A stretch of 64,000 nucleotides of DNA from NCBI GenBank assembly GCA_951812925.1, contig OX638369.1, positions 29,252,392 to 29,316,391 on the forward strand. Reading direction: 5' to 3'. The position numbers and the translations under genes are program-made. Positions within the stretch are counted from its first letter, which is position 1, and each line of letters starts with the position of its first letter. The DNA is from Calliopum simillimum (lineage: Eukaryota > Arthropoda > Insecta > Diptera > Lauxaniidae). Below are positions 1-12,529 of this stretch, one piece after another. Under the pieces are notes generated by a model. It did no database searches. It was given only the letters and a program-made list of their open reading frames with translations, and had not been told where the DNA came from.

Positions 1-465
1 CTGGATAGCACTCAAAGAGTTCTAAAGAAAATCCCAAACACAATTTTCTAAGGCATTCGTACTTTTAATTTTCATCTAAAAATCAGAAAAATGTCCGTGT
101 TTTTCCAAACACCCGAAAACGAAAATTTTATCGCAGAGGAGTTCCGATTGGAGTTGTGAGTAGCGCTCAAAGAGTTCTAAAGAAAATCCCAAGAACATTT
201 TCCCGAGATATTCGCCTTTTCATTTTGATCGAAAAATCAGAAAAATATCCGTGTTTTTCCAAATATCCAAAAATGAAAATTTTATCGAAGATGATTTCCG
301 ATTGTAGTTCTGGATAGCGTTTGAAGAGTTCTAAAGAAAATCCCAAACACATTTTTCTAAGATATTCGTACTTTTCATTTTAATCGAAAAATCAGAAATA
401 TGTCCGTGTTAATCCAAATAACCGAAAATTAAAATTTTATCGTAGATTGGAGTTCTATGCAGCTG
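1..465. repeat. Tandem repeat, ~154 bp unit, three copies
   Basis: agagttctaaagaaaatccc recurs near 16, 169 and 325, each time followed by related 'gaaaaatcagaaa.atgtccgtgtt' and 'gaaaattttatcg' segments. The array probably continues to the left of the window. The small reverse-strand ORF through it is a by-product. Confidence 0.85.
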
Positions 466-555
466 ATTCAAATTTAAATTTCTGATATTTTTTTGGCGCC
501 ACTCTAATTTCATAAACAAACTACATGTGTGTGAGCTCATTTGTGCGTAACACGC

Positions 556-592
556 AGATGCGTGTGTGTGTATATATGTATGTGTGTGTGTA
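556..592. repeat. (TG)n-type microsatellite
   Basis: tgcgtgtgtgtgtatatatgt followed by more gt pairs. The flanking 600-1730 is T-rich with gttgttgtt runs (782-800, 965-985) and no supported gene. Confidence 0.7.
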
Positions 593-1861
593 TTTTTCTT
601 ACCGTCGTATTTCGTTTTAAGAATTCCAAATTCCGTATTCCGTGTGATGTCTTCCGTGTGCCTTTAGCACTCGTTTCCTTAGACAAATATTTTGCTAAAT
701 CATGTCGAACACGTTTCATTTTTCTGTTACCGCTGCTACTAATTTTTCGCTAACCCCACATTTCGTTACAACCTGGTTTTCTTGTTGTTGTTGCTGGTTT
801 TTGCTCTTCAACGCATAGGCTTTTGTTGCGCAATTAATTCTTTTATTCTTTGTTGCTGAAGCGGCTGCTGCTGTTGCTGACTGCCACACACATGTGTAAC
901 GCAACTGTAGCAACTTTTAATTAAAACGCCATTTTGGAACGGCAAATTATTGTTATTTTATTGTAGTTGTTGTTGTTGTCGCTTGTTTTTGTTGCTAAAT
1001 TGTTACACACATCTACTGTTGTTGTACCATAAAAATTATTTATTAAGTTGCTTGTCTTGCCTCTAATTACATTTAATGGCTTCAACATTTCACCTCTCAT
1101 CTCACACACTTTGATTCACACGAAATTACTTTTACGTTTATATGGCTGTGTCTGTGCGTGTAAATGTTGGATATTATTTTTTTGACTACAGCAGCATATA
1201 TTTAATTGGTATTAATTACAAATTTTATCTGAATGTCAATTATATCGATTTTGGGTTTTTATACGAAAGTTCTTGGTATCCTATCCTAATACTTGTGTCT
1301 GGGCTGAGTTTTAAGCTTTTTTCTGCGAGTTCTTTTTGCTAAAGCAAATGCACTGCGCCCAATTGTTAAAAATTTGGAACTGTCGAAAAGTATTCTGATG
1401 TCTAAAGTTTCTTCGAAGTTCCCTAAAAACTTTATATGATTGAATAAAGTTTTGAATTCTTATATATTTTCTGTATTTTGAAAAACTTTCCGGGTATATT
1501 AATTACAAATTATTTAATTTTTTAATAGAAACACTTTAGTTCGAGGAATTTTTTAAGAATATGCGAAAATGAAGAAGTTCCCAAAAAAAAAAAAAATTAC
1601 GAGGATCCAAAATTCAGGCCAATTTTAAGAAATTTTGAAAACATCTGAACACGATGAAAATTACTTTAAGAAATTGTAAAATTCAATAACAGCAGCCATC
1701 AGTCAGTAAAATAGTAAAAACGAGTCATTAAAGTATGTATGCCCATCTGACATCAGCTACAATGTTGTGTGAAGACGCAGATCGGATCCCTCATTTGCGT
1801 CCACATCCTGTTTCTTGCAGTATTAAAATAAGTACCATTTGAGAAAATAAAATATGAGTTA

Positions 1862-2802
1862 CACAGGTTTACAAAAAAAAAAAAAAATGTCATGTTTTGA
1901 CCAGACTATGTGTTACCTTATGGACTTTGATGTCCTGCATCCAAATCCTGGTTCCATTTTTTTCCAGAACGTCTGAGAAAAAAGATTTCAAGGTCATATG
2001 GAGGTCAAAATTGGGTTCATGTGTCGTTTAGTGATAAATTCGCTCAAATTCTGAAACTAAATTTTAATCATTGAGCTTTTAGGCCTTAAAAAGAATATGT
2101 GATCAAAAAGGGTATCACGGACGTGGTTTCGGAGATAAAGCCATCGGAATTTCAGAATATATATCTTCTATGAAAGCCGCTATAAGTTGGGAACCCCTGG
2201 ATGGATCTGGAAAATATTGATGTCATATAAAAGGTATTTTGTTGTTGTTGTTATTTTTGTTGTTTTTTTTTTGTTGTTGTTGCTGCTGGTGTTGTTGATT
2301 TATTTGTTGTTGTAATTGAAAAATTTCACAAAATTTCAAAAAAAGCTCATATCTCGAAAACTATAAATCCAATTGAAAATATGTTCAAAACATTTTTATA
2401 GACCGTCAAAATATCTTTCATATGACACCAATATTTTACAAATCCATTTAGGGACTCCCAACTTATAGCGGTTTTCATAGAAGATATGTCCGGATCTTCC
2501 GATGGCTATATCTCCGAAACTAGGTCCGAGATACTCTTTTCGATCTTATATCCGTTTAAAGGACTAAAAATAAAATGATAAAAATTAGTTTCAGAATTTT
2601 AGCGAATTTATCACTAAACGACACATGACTTAATTTTAATTTAATTTTAATATATTTAATTACCTTGTAATATTTTTTTCAGACGTTCTGGAAAAAAACG
2701 GACCTGGGATTCAGATTCAGGACGTCAAAGTCCCTAGGAAACACATAGTCTGGTCAAAACGCCATGACATTTTTTTTTTTTTTTTTTTTTTTTATACCTG
2801 CG
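1862..2802. mobile_element. Foldback element A (941 bp, TTA target duplication)
   Basis: The left arm (1862 to about 2240) and the right arm (about 2385-2802) are inverted copies. For example, ccagactatgtgtt pairs with aacacatagtctgg, and gccgctataagttggga pairs with tcccaacttatagcgg. The ends read cacagg...cctgcg, flanked by TTA at 1859-1861 and 2803-2805. The loop carries a gtt microsatellite. Size, end and TSD suit a non-autonomous PIF/Harbinger-like element (inference). Confidence 0.8.
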
Positions 2803-2805
2803 TTA

Positions 2806-5800
2806 TTAACTGAATAAGTCTAACGCATTTAACGAGTTTGACAAACTATAGTGCAACCGCTTGACAAACAGTTGCACAAGAATTACATGATTATTGCGTG
2901 CAGCAGCAACCCTGGTCCCGAAACAGTGAGTATCAACTGTCAAATCCTATCGATAAAAGAAAACAGCTGATCGTGAATGAAAATAGAATTGTGGAAAGCA
3001 AGTTCCGGAGATGGTATTGTTCTCTAGTTACCCAACCGGCAACGAGGTAAGACGTGTTCTTCGAATATTTCAATCATATTGGATGAAACTAAGACTTTTA
3101 AGGAAAAAACCCATACATAAGTAATAGTGAACATTGACTAAGACCGTAGTCGTTGTTTTCCGAAGAATTTTCTGACCTGACTGAGAGTGTAGCCGTTGCA
3201 CGGGCTCTTGTAAGCAAACAAGGACAGGTCAGCAGAGGACAACGGGGAGGCAGTGGTTCCGCGACTCTCTTGAATGCTGACATCTGGACGGTAACACAGT
3301 ACCTAGAAATGTAAATCCCCCTCTCTGCCCTCTGAAGAACACAAAACAGGTTGCTGAAAACGTCACACATTTTTCAAGAAAACTGTTAGCATCAAGTAAA
3401 CAAATCTCTGAAGATACGATTAAAAGTTTAATGAGAAGTGTTTCAGAAAAAATCAATTTAATCATAAAAAACTAATAGTGTTCAATATATTTGTAATAAA
3501 AGTAAACATGAATAAAATTTCTGGTAAAAAAACGTATTTTTCTTGTTTTAATGTCAACCAGTTTAATAGTAATTTGAGTTAATTCGTGCACTAATTTCAT
3601 CGTGCGCAAGCCTTAATACCATCTCGGTTTTGTATTCATATGAAAGATAATTTTGTCTTTTTTTCATTTATTTCCATCCAGGTTGGTCTTGGAGGACCAA
3701 AAAGTAAAGTTGCGTGATATAGCCGACACCTAAGAAACTCTACACAAAGATTTAGAATTCGGAGAGGGTGCCACATCTGCAATTTTTTTTTTTTTTTGTT
3801 TTTTCAAGACAATGCACGGTATTAGAAGTCAATATAAACTAATTGCTTCTCTACCCACTCTGTTCTTCAGAGTTGACTCCCAGTGACATTGCAGACATAA
3901 ATAATGCTTGCTGGATAAAGATTTGACCCAAAAGAGGAGGTGATCATGGAAGCAAACGCCTATTTATAAAGGCATTGAAATATTAGAGAAGAGCTGAAAT
4001 TATTGTATCGCTCTTGATAACTAAAATTGAATTTGACCAAAACATATAAACAAAATATCATAAAGCAACAAGCCAGCTTTCGACGAAATCAATGAAATAT
4101 TAAAGACTTTAAAATACTCAAAATAATTTCAATAGTATAATGCATGTGAATCTAATGGCTGCGAGAAGATGAATTGATGATAACAAAAATATCAACCAAA
4201 TGCAAAAAATATAACATTGGCTTATTTGCAACCAAACTGAAGGAAGGTATCTCTCTGCAACAAAATCTCAAATAGAGTAAATCAAAAAAAAAGGAACAGT
4301 CTCGCAAAAAAGATCAGAATTTAAACTCAAATAGACGCAACTTAATATGCAGCATGTACGACGCCAATACCAATAGTCACAGCAGAGGTCACACACAGAT
4401 ATGGCCGTAGTAAGACAAATGTGTCTATAAAAGGATTAATGGAGCTACACAGCAAAAGCTGACTTATAGTTTTTATGGTGGTGGAGAGGGATAGATAGAA
4501 AAAAACACAACAATTGGAGGGGTGAGAAAATCTTCAACATTCCAAGCTTTGCATGATGTTGATCCACAGCCACAATTCATTTCGAGCAGTCGTATGTGCA
4601 ACAGCAGCGACAGCAGTAACACAGACAACAAACAAATAGACTTTGAGAGTTATAGAGATATGGACAATATACATACAAAACAAGAAAAAAAACACAAATA
4701 CAGACAAAGTCGAGCACTTGCTGTATGTTTGTCGGTTAGCAGCGCAGAGTCGAGTCGTTGGCGTTTAAGTGGGTGTTAGTAGGTCGTTTCAGTTAGTGAA
4801 CAAGCTGATGTCTGTTTGTCTGTCTATTTGTTTTCTTAGTTTAGTGTTGCATATTAATTGAGACAAATCATGGCTAATCGGCTACAATTTCTCATTGGAG
4901 TTTTTTTCTCCTTTTCATGGTATTTGTGTTTTGCATATGAAACTTGAGTCGTGCAGCATGTATCAGACTACAATCAATGTATGTATGCATGCAAACATTT
5001 GTTTATCAACTGATTTATCTTAAAGTTTAGTTGGCAGCAGCTGCTTTAGTGCGATTAATGGTTGGAGTTTATGCCTGAATGATGATCCCGAAATATTTAC
5101 ATTTCAACTCGTATATGGGTCATGCAGTTGGATAATCATGTGTGTAGAGCAGCTCAAGGTGTATTTCTCTATGGAATGTTTGATGTTAACTGAGACTGAA
5201 GTTTGAAGAGTGAATTTGAAATACATATGCAACATTGTGATGAAAAATAACAATTAATGTGCCATAAGCCTGAAAATAGTATATGAAAAATGTTGACTTT
5301 GGATTCGGATTCAGCGTCAAAAAAGACTTAAGACTTACATACCTGAATGTTTAGTCAGAAGTTTCTAAAGTTTTCGAATTATTCCCCAAGTTTATTTTTA
5401 AATGACGGCAACTCTATCCACTCGCACGGCAAATTCGCATTCGTTGAAATATGTATTGACTTTAACATGTGCAGTGTTGCCGTCTCACTCACTCTGCTGT
5501 GTTATTGCTGAAATGCAAATGTCATTTTACATGACATCAAAAAAACCTCACTTTGGAACAATCATTAACATCAGACATCTAATTTTTAATAAGATTAATT
5601 TTATACCCAAAAGAGTTTTTCAAACTTTCTAAAACTACTTACAACTAACTTAAAAATACCTTAAAATAACTTAAATATAGCTTATAATCGTAAAATAAAC
5701 CTAAAGTGCAGAGTCTTGAAAATTAGAAAGCGTGGTTTTTTTCTTATGCTCTACGCACTAATACGAAAAGGGGTTCCAGATTCAACGTGAGGATCGTCTA

Positions 5801-6107
5801 CCGCAAAGTTCCAAAGGACAGCAGCTTGGCAGCCCATAGAGAGCAGTTTGGCAGCTAATCACCACTTGCGTATCAGAAGCGCCTGTCGTCGTGTCCCATA
5901 GGGGCGTTAAATGTAACCTTTTGACTTTTTTGTGAATACCTTGAAAGGTATAATTTTTGGTCCCCGACCAAACACTGGGGTTAATAAAAGCGCTCCCTGG
6001 CGTAGTTTTCAGATCTTCTAAGAGTTTTTTTGTAAAAACAAGAAAAAACCACCATTTACTATGAATCCCAGGCAAACATGTTTAGGAATTAGGATTTTTT
6101 AAGCTAT
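2806..6107. other. Intergenic or intronic DNA without a supported gene
   Basis: I see no long open frame and no exon pair with recognisable protein similarity. There are A/T homopolymers (3781-3798), scattered stop-rich frames and an A-rich stretch 4040-4700. A fly-type initiator-like ttcagttagtg is at 4787 in a locally G-rich context, but with no coding support nearby. Confidence 0.5.
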
Positions 6108-6440
6108 CAGGCCTGTTTCAAATTCGCGTGATTTCAATTACTTTTCATTTAGAAGGCTTTTCGATGAAAACGGTAAGTCAAACGGCAAAAAGTATCAGAA
6201 TCTCTTTTGTGGAGAGTACAAGTTCTACAAATAATATTGATTTGCATTAACAAAAAGTAGCCAATTTTATCGAATATTTCCTAAACGGCTACCTTTTCTT
6301 AAATTTAAATTAATATTTCTTGTAGAACCTGTAATTCTCTAGAAAAGAGATTCTGATACTCTTTGTCGTGTGACTCACCATTTTTATCAAAAAGCTTCCG
6401 ATATTAAATGTAATTCAAACCACATGGTTTACAGCACATG
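6108..6440. mobile_element. Foldback element B1 (~333 bp)
   Basis: Inverted arms: tcgcgtgatttcaattactt pairs with aatgtaattcaaaccacatg, gatgaaaacggtaagtca with tgactcaccatttttatc, and agtatcagaatctctttt with aaaagagattctgatact. It is the diverged sister of the element at 6538. Confidence 0.75.
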
Positions 6441-6537
6441 ATTGTATGTGTATTTCAAAACGTTCAAAAAATTATAACTACTTTTGGTTGAAGAAGATAA
6501 CATTTTGATTTTGGATTCATATGAAACGTCATCTTCA

Positions 6538-6918
6538 GCCCTGTTACGTAATCCGTGTGGCTTCCATTACTTTTCATTAAGAATGCTTTTTGATGAAAAT
6601 GGTGAGTCACATGATGAAAAGTATTTGTATCTTTTTTGTGGAGAATTACATGTTCTACAAATAATATTGATTTATATTTACGAAAAAGTAACTGTTTCGG
6701 AAATATTCGATAAAGTCGAACTTTTCGACTTTTTGCAGTTTTTTAAGAATATTTCCTAAAAGGTTACTTTTTCGTTAATGAAAATCAATATTATTTGGAG
6801 AGCTTGTAATGTTCCGCAAAAAAGATTATAATACTTTTTATCGTGTGACTCACCAATTTCATCAAAAAGCCTCCTGAATGAAAAGTAATTGAAACCACAC
6901 GGATTACAGAACAGGCCT
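6538..6918. mobile_element. Foldback element B2 (~380 bp)
   Basis: Same family as B1 and less decayed: tacgtaatccgtgtggcttc pairs with gaaaccacacggattacaga, and gatgaaaatggtgagtcaca with tgtgactcaccaatttcatc. Short ORFs on each strand are mirror images of the arms and not genes. Confidence 0.8.
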
Positions 6919-6959
6919 GCTTTTCTTCTACTCATATTATTAAAAATCAAAAAAAGTAG

Positions 6960-7900
6960 GCTAAGGAGCATTTTTTGCAATTAAAGTACTAAAAAATCTA
7001 CTAAAAAAAGTAGTTTTTGTTAGAGATCAATATACACATTTACTTACTTTAAAAATTAGGCTATGAAGCATTTTTTTGATCTTAGTACTAAAAAAGTACT
7101 AAGAATATTACTTGTTGTCAAATATCAAAATATTTTCCTTACTCGAAAAATGTACATAAAAATGGTACTTGTGGTCGAACATGAAAATAATTACTTTACT
7201 CAAAAAAGTAGGCTACGGAGTACCAAAAAAGTACTTAAAATAGTAATTGTTGTCAAACATGAAAATACTAACATTACTCAAAAATTGTTTTTAAAGATCA
7301 AAATATTTGTTTTACTTAAAAAAGTATGATACGGAGCATTCTTTGTAATCATGGTACTAAAAAACTACTAGAAATAGTAGCTACCGTCAAAAACCAAATT
7401 ATTAACTTTACTCAAAAAAGCAGGTTACGGAGCATTTTTTGTAATATTGGTACTAAAAAAGTTCTAGAAAGAGTACTTGTTTTCAAAAATCAAAATATTT
7501 ACCTTATTCCAAAAAGTAGCCATTTTTTGTAAAATTTCTACTTAAAAAGTACTCAAAATAGTACTTGTTTTCAAACATCAAAATATTTATTTTACTCAAA
7601 AAAGTAGAAGTAGACTACTAAAAGTAGTAGTTGTTGTCAAAAACCAAAATATTTACTTTACTCAAAAAAGTAGGCTACGGAGCATTTTTTGTAGTCATGG
7701 TATTAAAAAAATACTAAAAATAGTAGTTTTTGTCAAAAACCAAAATATTTACTTTAGTCAAGAAAATAGGCCCCGGAGCACTTTTTTGTAAGAGTGCTAC
7801 TAAAAATGTACTAAAAAAACTAGTTGTTTTCACAAATCAAAATATTTACTTTACTCCAAAAAGTAGGCTACATAGCTTTTCATAATCATTGTACTAAAAA
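6960..7900. repeat. Minisatellite with 'aaaaaagtaggctacggagc' units
   Basis: About ten imperfect units of roughly 80-105 bp, each with 'gtactaaaaaagtactaaaa', 'ttgttgtcaaa.a.caaaat' and 'tttactcaaaaaagtagg'. Frames through it give lysine-rich repetitive peptides that should not be called genes. Confidence 0.85.
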
Positions 7901-8344
7901 AGTTTTAAAAAGTAGTGCCAATTTATGGAGAATTGTTTGTCTTCAACGAAACCACGAACAAGATTTCAGCGAAATCATATAAGGTGAATGCAAATCTTCT
8001 TATACTACGTTTCTATCGGAGTTTTAGCTGTGATGAGATGTACGGGATTTATTTTTGACAGTACAACGGGAAATTTAAGAAGTCCGTCCCCCTGGGATGT
8101 AAAAGAGAAAATATTTTTTTTTTTTTTTTTTGTATTTTTTAGGTGTTTCACAACTTTTTACAACATTATATTGCGAACAATTTTTTTCACCCTTTGATGT
8201 CGGAACCAAAAATTTAAAACAAAAATTTTTTTTTTTTTTGTTTTTTTCGTGTTTTCTGCGTATTTCATGGCTTCTTACGGCATTTTAGTAGAAACAATTT
8301 TTTTCATACAAGGGTCCCCCCTTTGATGCCGAAATATAAATTTT

Positions 8345-8610
8345 ATTTTCGTGTTTCCAAAAAAATTAATTTATATTATCTCTGAAAATATTTAATGGAC
8401 ATAGATGAGATTTGGTATATGCATTAAGATTATTGGCACAAATAATGTTCATGGGAAAAATGGACGGTGCCACGCCCTTAGAAAATGTCATATCTCTAAA
8501 ACTAATTAATTTATTGCACCTGGAAATGCTAGTTTAAAATAAATCTCGTCAGAAATAGTTTTACTTTTGTATGATAAACTAAATGATTAACGCCAAGATT
8601 TAGAGCTAAA
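8345..8610. repeat. Dispersed repeat fragment, relative of 52520-52650
   Basis: It shares gatgagatttggtatat, aatggacggtgccacgccct and atatctctaaaactaatt with the segment at 52520-52650. The sharing suggests a transposon family not otherwise identified. Beyond it, 8610-10170 has no supported gene. Confidence 0.6.
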
Positions 8611-10177
8611 TCTCGAATCAACCATTAATCAACTTTGAAATCTCTAGAAAAAACATACATAGTTTATCGCTTGGCATAAAATTTCTATATTATGATAACT
8701 TTAAAATTCTAAACCTTCAAATAAATCGTTTTGCTATTTAGTGCACTGTATATTTAATGAACCGTTTTAAGCCATAATTTAAAGTAAAATATATTTTAAT
8801 ACCTTTTTAAGCATCAAGTAAAGTCTTTAACAAAAACATTATGAAAGCAATGAATCAGTTGTGATTGAAGGCAGTTAAAAACTTTTAAAATTATGACCAT
8901 TTTTTATTTATCAAACACAACACATGTTGTCTTTTCAACGACTTTAATGGGATTTTAAATGACATGTGTGTGTCTTCAATGCAATTCATCATAAATCGTT
9001 ACTCGTGGTATGAATACCAGGAGCTTTTCTAAAAATTCAATATAAAAACGAGCAGAAAAAAACCACAATTGTGCACATGAAACATTTTGACACATCAATT
9101 TCCTGATTGGACACGCCAACGCCAAATACGAAAAACATTAAAAATGCCAAATCAGAAGAAGAGAAAAGAGAAAAAAAGCAGTTAAAAAGGCAAATTTCTA
9201 ACAATGCTGCCTTTTACAAGGCAACATACATATATAAAACCACTACATATTGACAATGGGATGCGCGAAAAATGCTCTATATTGAATGGGACGGTAGCGG
9301 AAAAATAACACATTTTCCATTTAGTAACAGAACATTGAAAATGTTAGATAAATCAATCAAAAAATGACAAAAACGAAGACAAACTTGATAAATGAAATAA
9401 AAAATGTGAAGTCAATGTAAAGAGAAAAGTATAAAATCTCCTTGCAAATGTATTGAAATGATAAAAGGAAAAGCAAAGGAGTAGAGGTAACTCAATGAAT
9501 AGAAATTTGTAAAAAAACCAAACGTTTGTCGTCGCACAAAAAAAAAATCGTTGTCTATTTTTTGGCACAAAAGCGCAAAGCAAAAATCATCGAAAATCAC
9601 AAGACGAAATCATTATAATGAATTTGAGCGCAAGAAATTCAATTAAATGGCTGGTAATTTTTTCAAGTAGAAATGATTTGATAACAACAAGCAGCAGACT
9701 GAAAAAGGCACATTCTAGCGTAGTATACATACATATAAATGGATGTTTGTATGTGAAGGCACACATTCTAAAGCATACCAATGCCCTTTCAAATAAATGA
9801 GTTCTTGACCGGCCGTTTGCCTTTTTTCAATTATCTTTTTCGTAAGACATTCATATGAGAATTTTTTATCTTTTGTGAAAAAAAAAAAAAAAAACAATAA
9901 TGTATAACGAAAAAAAAAATATTTTTCAATAAAAAGCTTACAGTAATGGCGTCTTGCTGACCACTAAAAGCAATTATACACAGAAAAAATTTTAGATTGC
10001 TATTAAATGAAATCTAAGAAAACGCGTTGTATAAGTGACCCCCTCTTTACGCATACGCACATTCACAACATTCAAATTGACGTTTTTCTGTAACCTCTTG
10101 ATTACAGAGCCTTGAGGCTTTTTGCCTCACTATTTGCCTCCATGTTCATGCTGGAAACTTGAATCAATTCAGCAAAA

Positions 10178-10425
10178 TATCGTTGTCCACATATGAGGAC
10201 ATTGGTTTTTCTATTCAAATAGTTGCTAGTTTTTTGCTGTTTCTCTCAAAATTTCGGTTTTTTGAAAGAGAAATTACTCTCCTTCGATAGTACTCTTAAA
10301 GCTTATATGTTTAGCCGTTTTTAGTCTGATTCTCACATAAATAAATTTTGCAACAAAAATCAATATTAAGACAAAATTGAGTTTTTCATGAATAATCAAC
10401 CATTGTCCTCATATGTGGACATGTG
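10178..10425. repeat. Short inverted-repeat element 'gtccacatatgaggacat'
   Basis: gttgtccacatatgaggaca at 10181 is inverted as attgtcctcatatgtggac near 10405, about 220 bp apart. A second, one-sided copy lies at 33526-33620 (ctacatatgaggacatacg, then ctctcaaattttggag). Probably a small non-autonomous transposon. Confidence 0.6.
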
Positions 10426-10569
10426 CAGAAATGTCTTATTTAGACACAAATGTTATGTTTTTAATTCGGGATCTAAGTGTATTAACTGACCACAAAAGGC
10501 TAAATAAAGGCTGAACAATTTCTTGATAGCCAAATCCGGGACAAGAAAAGAATTATTATACAAAGATGT

Positions 10570-11280
10570 GGCAAAAGTTATAGTCCATATTATATGACCT
10601 ATGATTTGTCTTTTATGGTCTTTGTTTTATAATCTGTTCTTTATTGTCTAATATATGGCCTATAACCTGTTCTTTATAGTTTATGATTCATAATTTATGA
10701 TCTACGATCTATCTATTTGCCCATAACCTCTGGTCTATAACCAGTCTTTTATCATCTTTGATCTATAATGTACATATATCGTCTATATCTATAATTTTTG
10801 GTCTATGAGCATTTTTTGTGGTATATGCTCTATGGTCTAGAATCTAAAGTTTATGATCTATGGTGCATAATAAGTAATCTATGACCTTTCCTTTATGGTC
10901 TATAGTCCATAATATATGGTCTCGGGTTCTAATCTCTGGTCTATGATCTATCTTTTTTGATTAATGATTTATAACCTATGGTCTCTGATCTGTTTTTTTA
11001 TGATTTGTGGTGCATAATCAATGATCTATGATCTTTGCTTTATGCTCTAGAGACCATTATATATAGTCAATGGTCCATAATTTTTGATCTATGATTTGTC
11101 TTTTATGGTCTTGGGTCCATAATCTGTAGTCTATGATCTGTTTCTTATGATCTATGGTGCAGAATTTATGAACTATGATCTGTTTTTTATAGTCTACCGT
11201 CCATAATATATGGTCTTTGGTCAGTTCTTTGTGGTCCATGGTCCACAAACTTAAATCGTACCATAAAAACATAAGACTAA
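10570..11280. repeat. Degenerate minisatellite of 'tatggtctatgatctgt' type
   Basis: About 700 bp are built from permutations of ttatggtc, tatgatct, ataatctgt and similar 8-10-mers. The reverse-strand frame at 11057-11284 reads as repeated 'WT.DHK.QII' and is a satellite artefact. Confidence 0.8.
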
Positions 11281-11554
11281 ACAATACAATATATATTTAT
11301 GTTAAATCCGGGACATTTTCGAGATATATATGAAAATTCTGGACATTTAATGGACAATTTTGAATCCGAAACGAGAAGGTCAAAATCAAGGACTAATATG
11401 CGAAATCCGGAATGGTTGGTCAGCCTAGGAATCATGTTGGTACCGGGCTCGTTTGCTGACATGATGAGTAACAGCAAGGGAAAGCTCTAGTTTTGTGTCA
11501 AGGTATACGGCCTGGGATAGGCCCATCTAAAATAATTTTATGTTAATTTTTCCT

Positions 11555-12210
11555 TATGGCATAACACGACGTATGAGTAATATTTAATCTTTAAAGCAAA
11601 ATTCAAAGTCAATAATTTAAAGAGTTAATCAATAGTATCTTAAGTTCGATATGCTACAGAACTTTTATTTTGCATCTGTTTTGTCAAGTATAATCAGATG
11701 TACAATAAAATTAAAGTCTAATTAGTGGCTGCTAAAAGTTTTCCTTTAATTATTGTTCGAAGCGACGTATGAGTAATATGGAGTTTTTAAACCAAAATAC
11801 TGTAATTTGTTTAAATCTAAATGCTTATATTTTAAGTTCGATACACTATATCATCTTGATTGCCATATGTTTTTGTAAATTCTGAAGAGATGTGCAATAA
11901 AATCAAAGTTTAATTTATGGCTGCAGAAAATGTTCTTAAAAAAGCTTACCACGAAAGTAAAATTAAGTTTTTCTATATTATTCCAAGCTACGACTTTTTT
12001 CACAAATGCTATTAAAGTTTTAGTCAATGCACAACACGACGTATGAGTATTAGTTAATTTTGAAATTAAAATACCATTAAGAGAAAAAGTTTATTCACTG
12101 ATATCTTAAGCTCGATGTACTAAAGCAACTTATTTTTCAGTGTTTTTTTAGATTATGATATGTTGTACAGTAAAATGACTGTTTAATCAATGGCTGCGGA
12201 CAGATTTCAT
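11555..12210. repeat. Tandem repeat, three long diverged units ('cgacgtatgagtaat')
   Basis: cgacgtatgagtaat or close relatives occur near 11569, 11763 and 12039. Each is followed by 'ttaagttcgatatgctac' and 'caataaaat.aaagtttaat..atggctgc' variants, giving irregular units of about 195 and 275 bp. It ends 320 bp before the first visible dipeptidase exon. A weak relative (catggcgtatgagtgat) is at 57368. Confidence 0.7.
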
Positions 12211-12529
12211 TTAAAATTTTATCTTAAAGTTATAAAAATAAAACAAATTTTCAATACTTTTTTAAATTTAATAAATATAATCAAATTTTATAAAAAATTT
12301 CTTTGAGTGTAGTTATAGACCAAAGGGATTACTGTGACTTTTTTTTAACCCATAATCGAATTTGCAAACATAGAGATTTCTGATTTCATTATTGAACTCA
12401 TATCCCTTGGTTAATAAATAAATAGATGATGGTTTTTGATCAAATAATAAAAATAAAATCACTTTCTTTTCCTCACTTCTGCCAACAAGTATGATAACCT
12501 TTTTTCTTTTGCATATTCTTTTATTACAG

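Noticed and set aside
4740..4860. Possible promoter or first exon (initiator-like ttcagttagtg)
   Set aside because: No start codon with a usable frame and donor linked to the dipeptidase phase could be shown.
11057..11284. 75-codon reverse ORF with repeated 'WT.DHKKQII'
   Set aside because: Translation of the 'tatggtctatgatctg' minisatellite.
12491..12529. ATG at 12491 as the start of the 462-codon ORF
   Set aside because: It lies in the pyrimidine-rich intron end directly before a clear acceptor at 12529. The real start is upstream.
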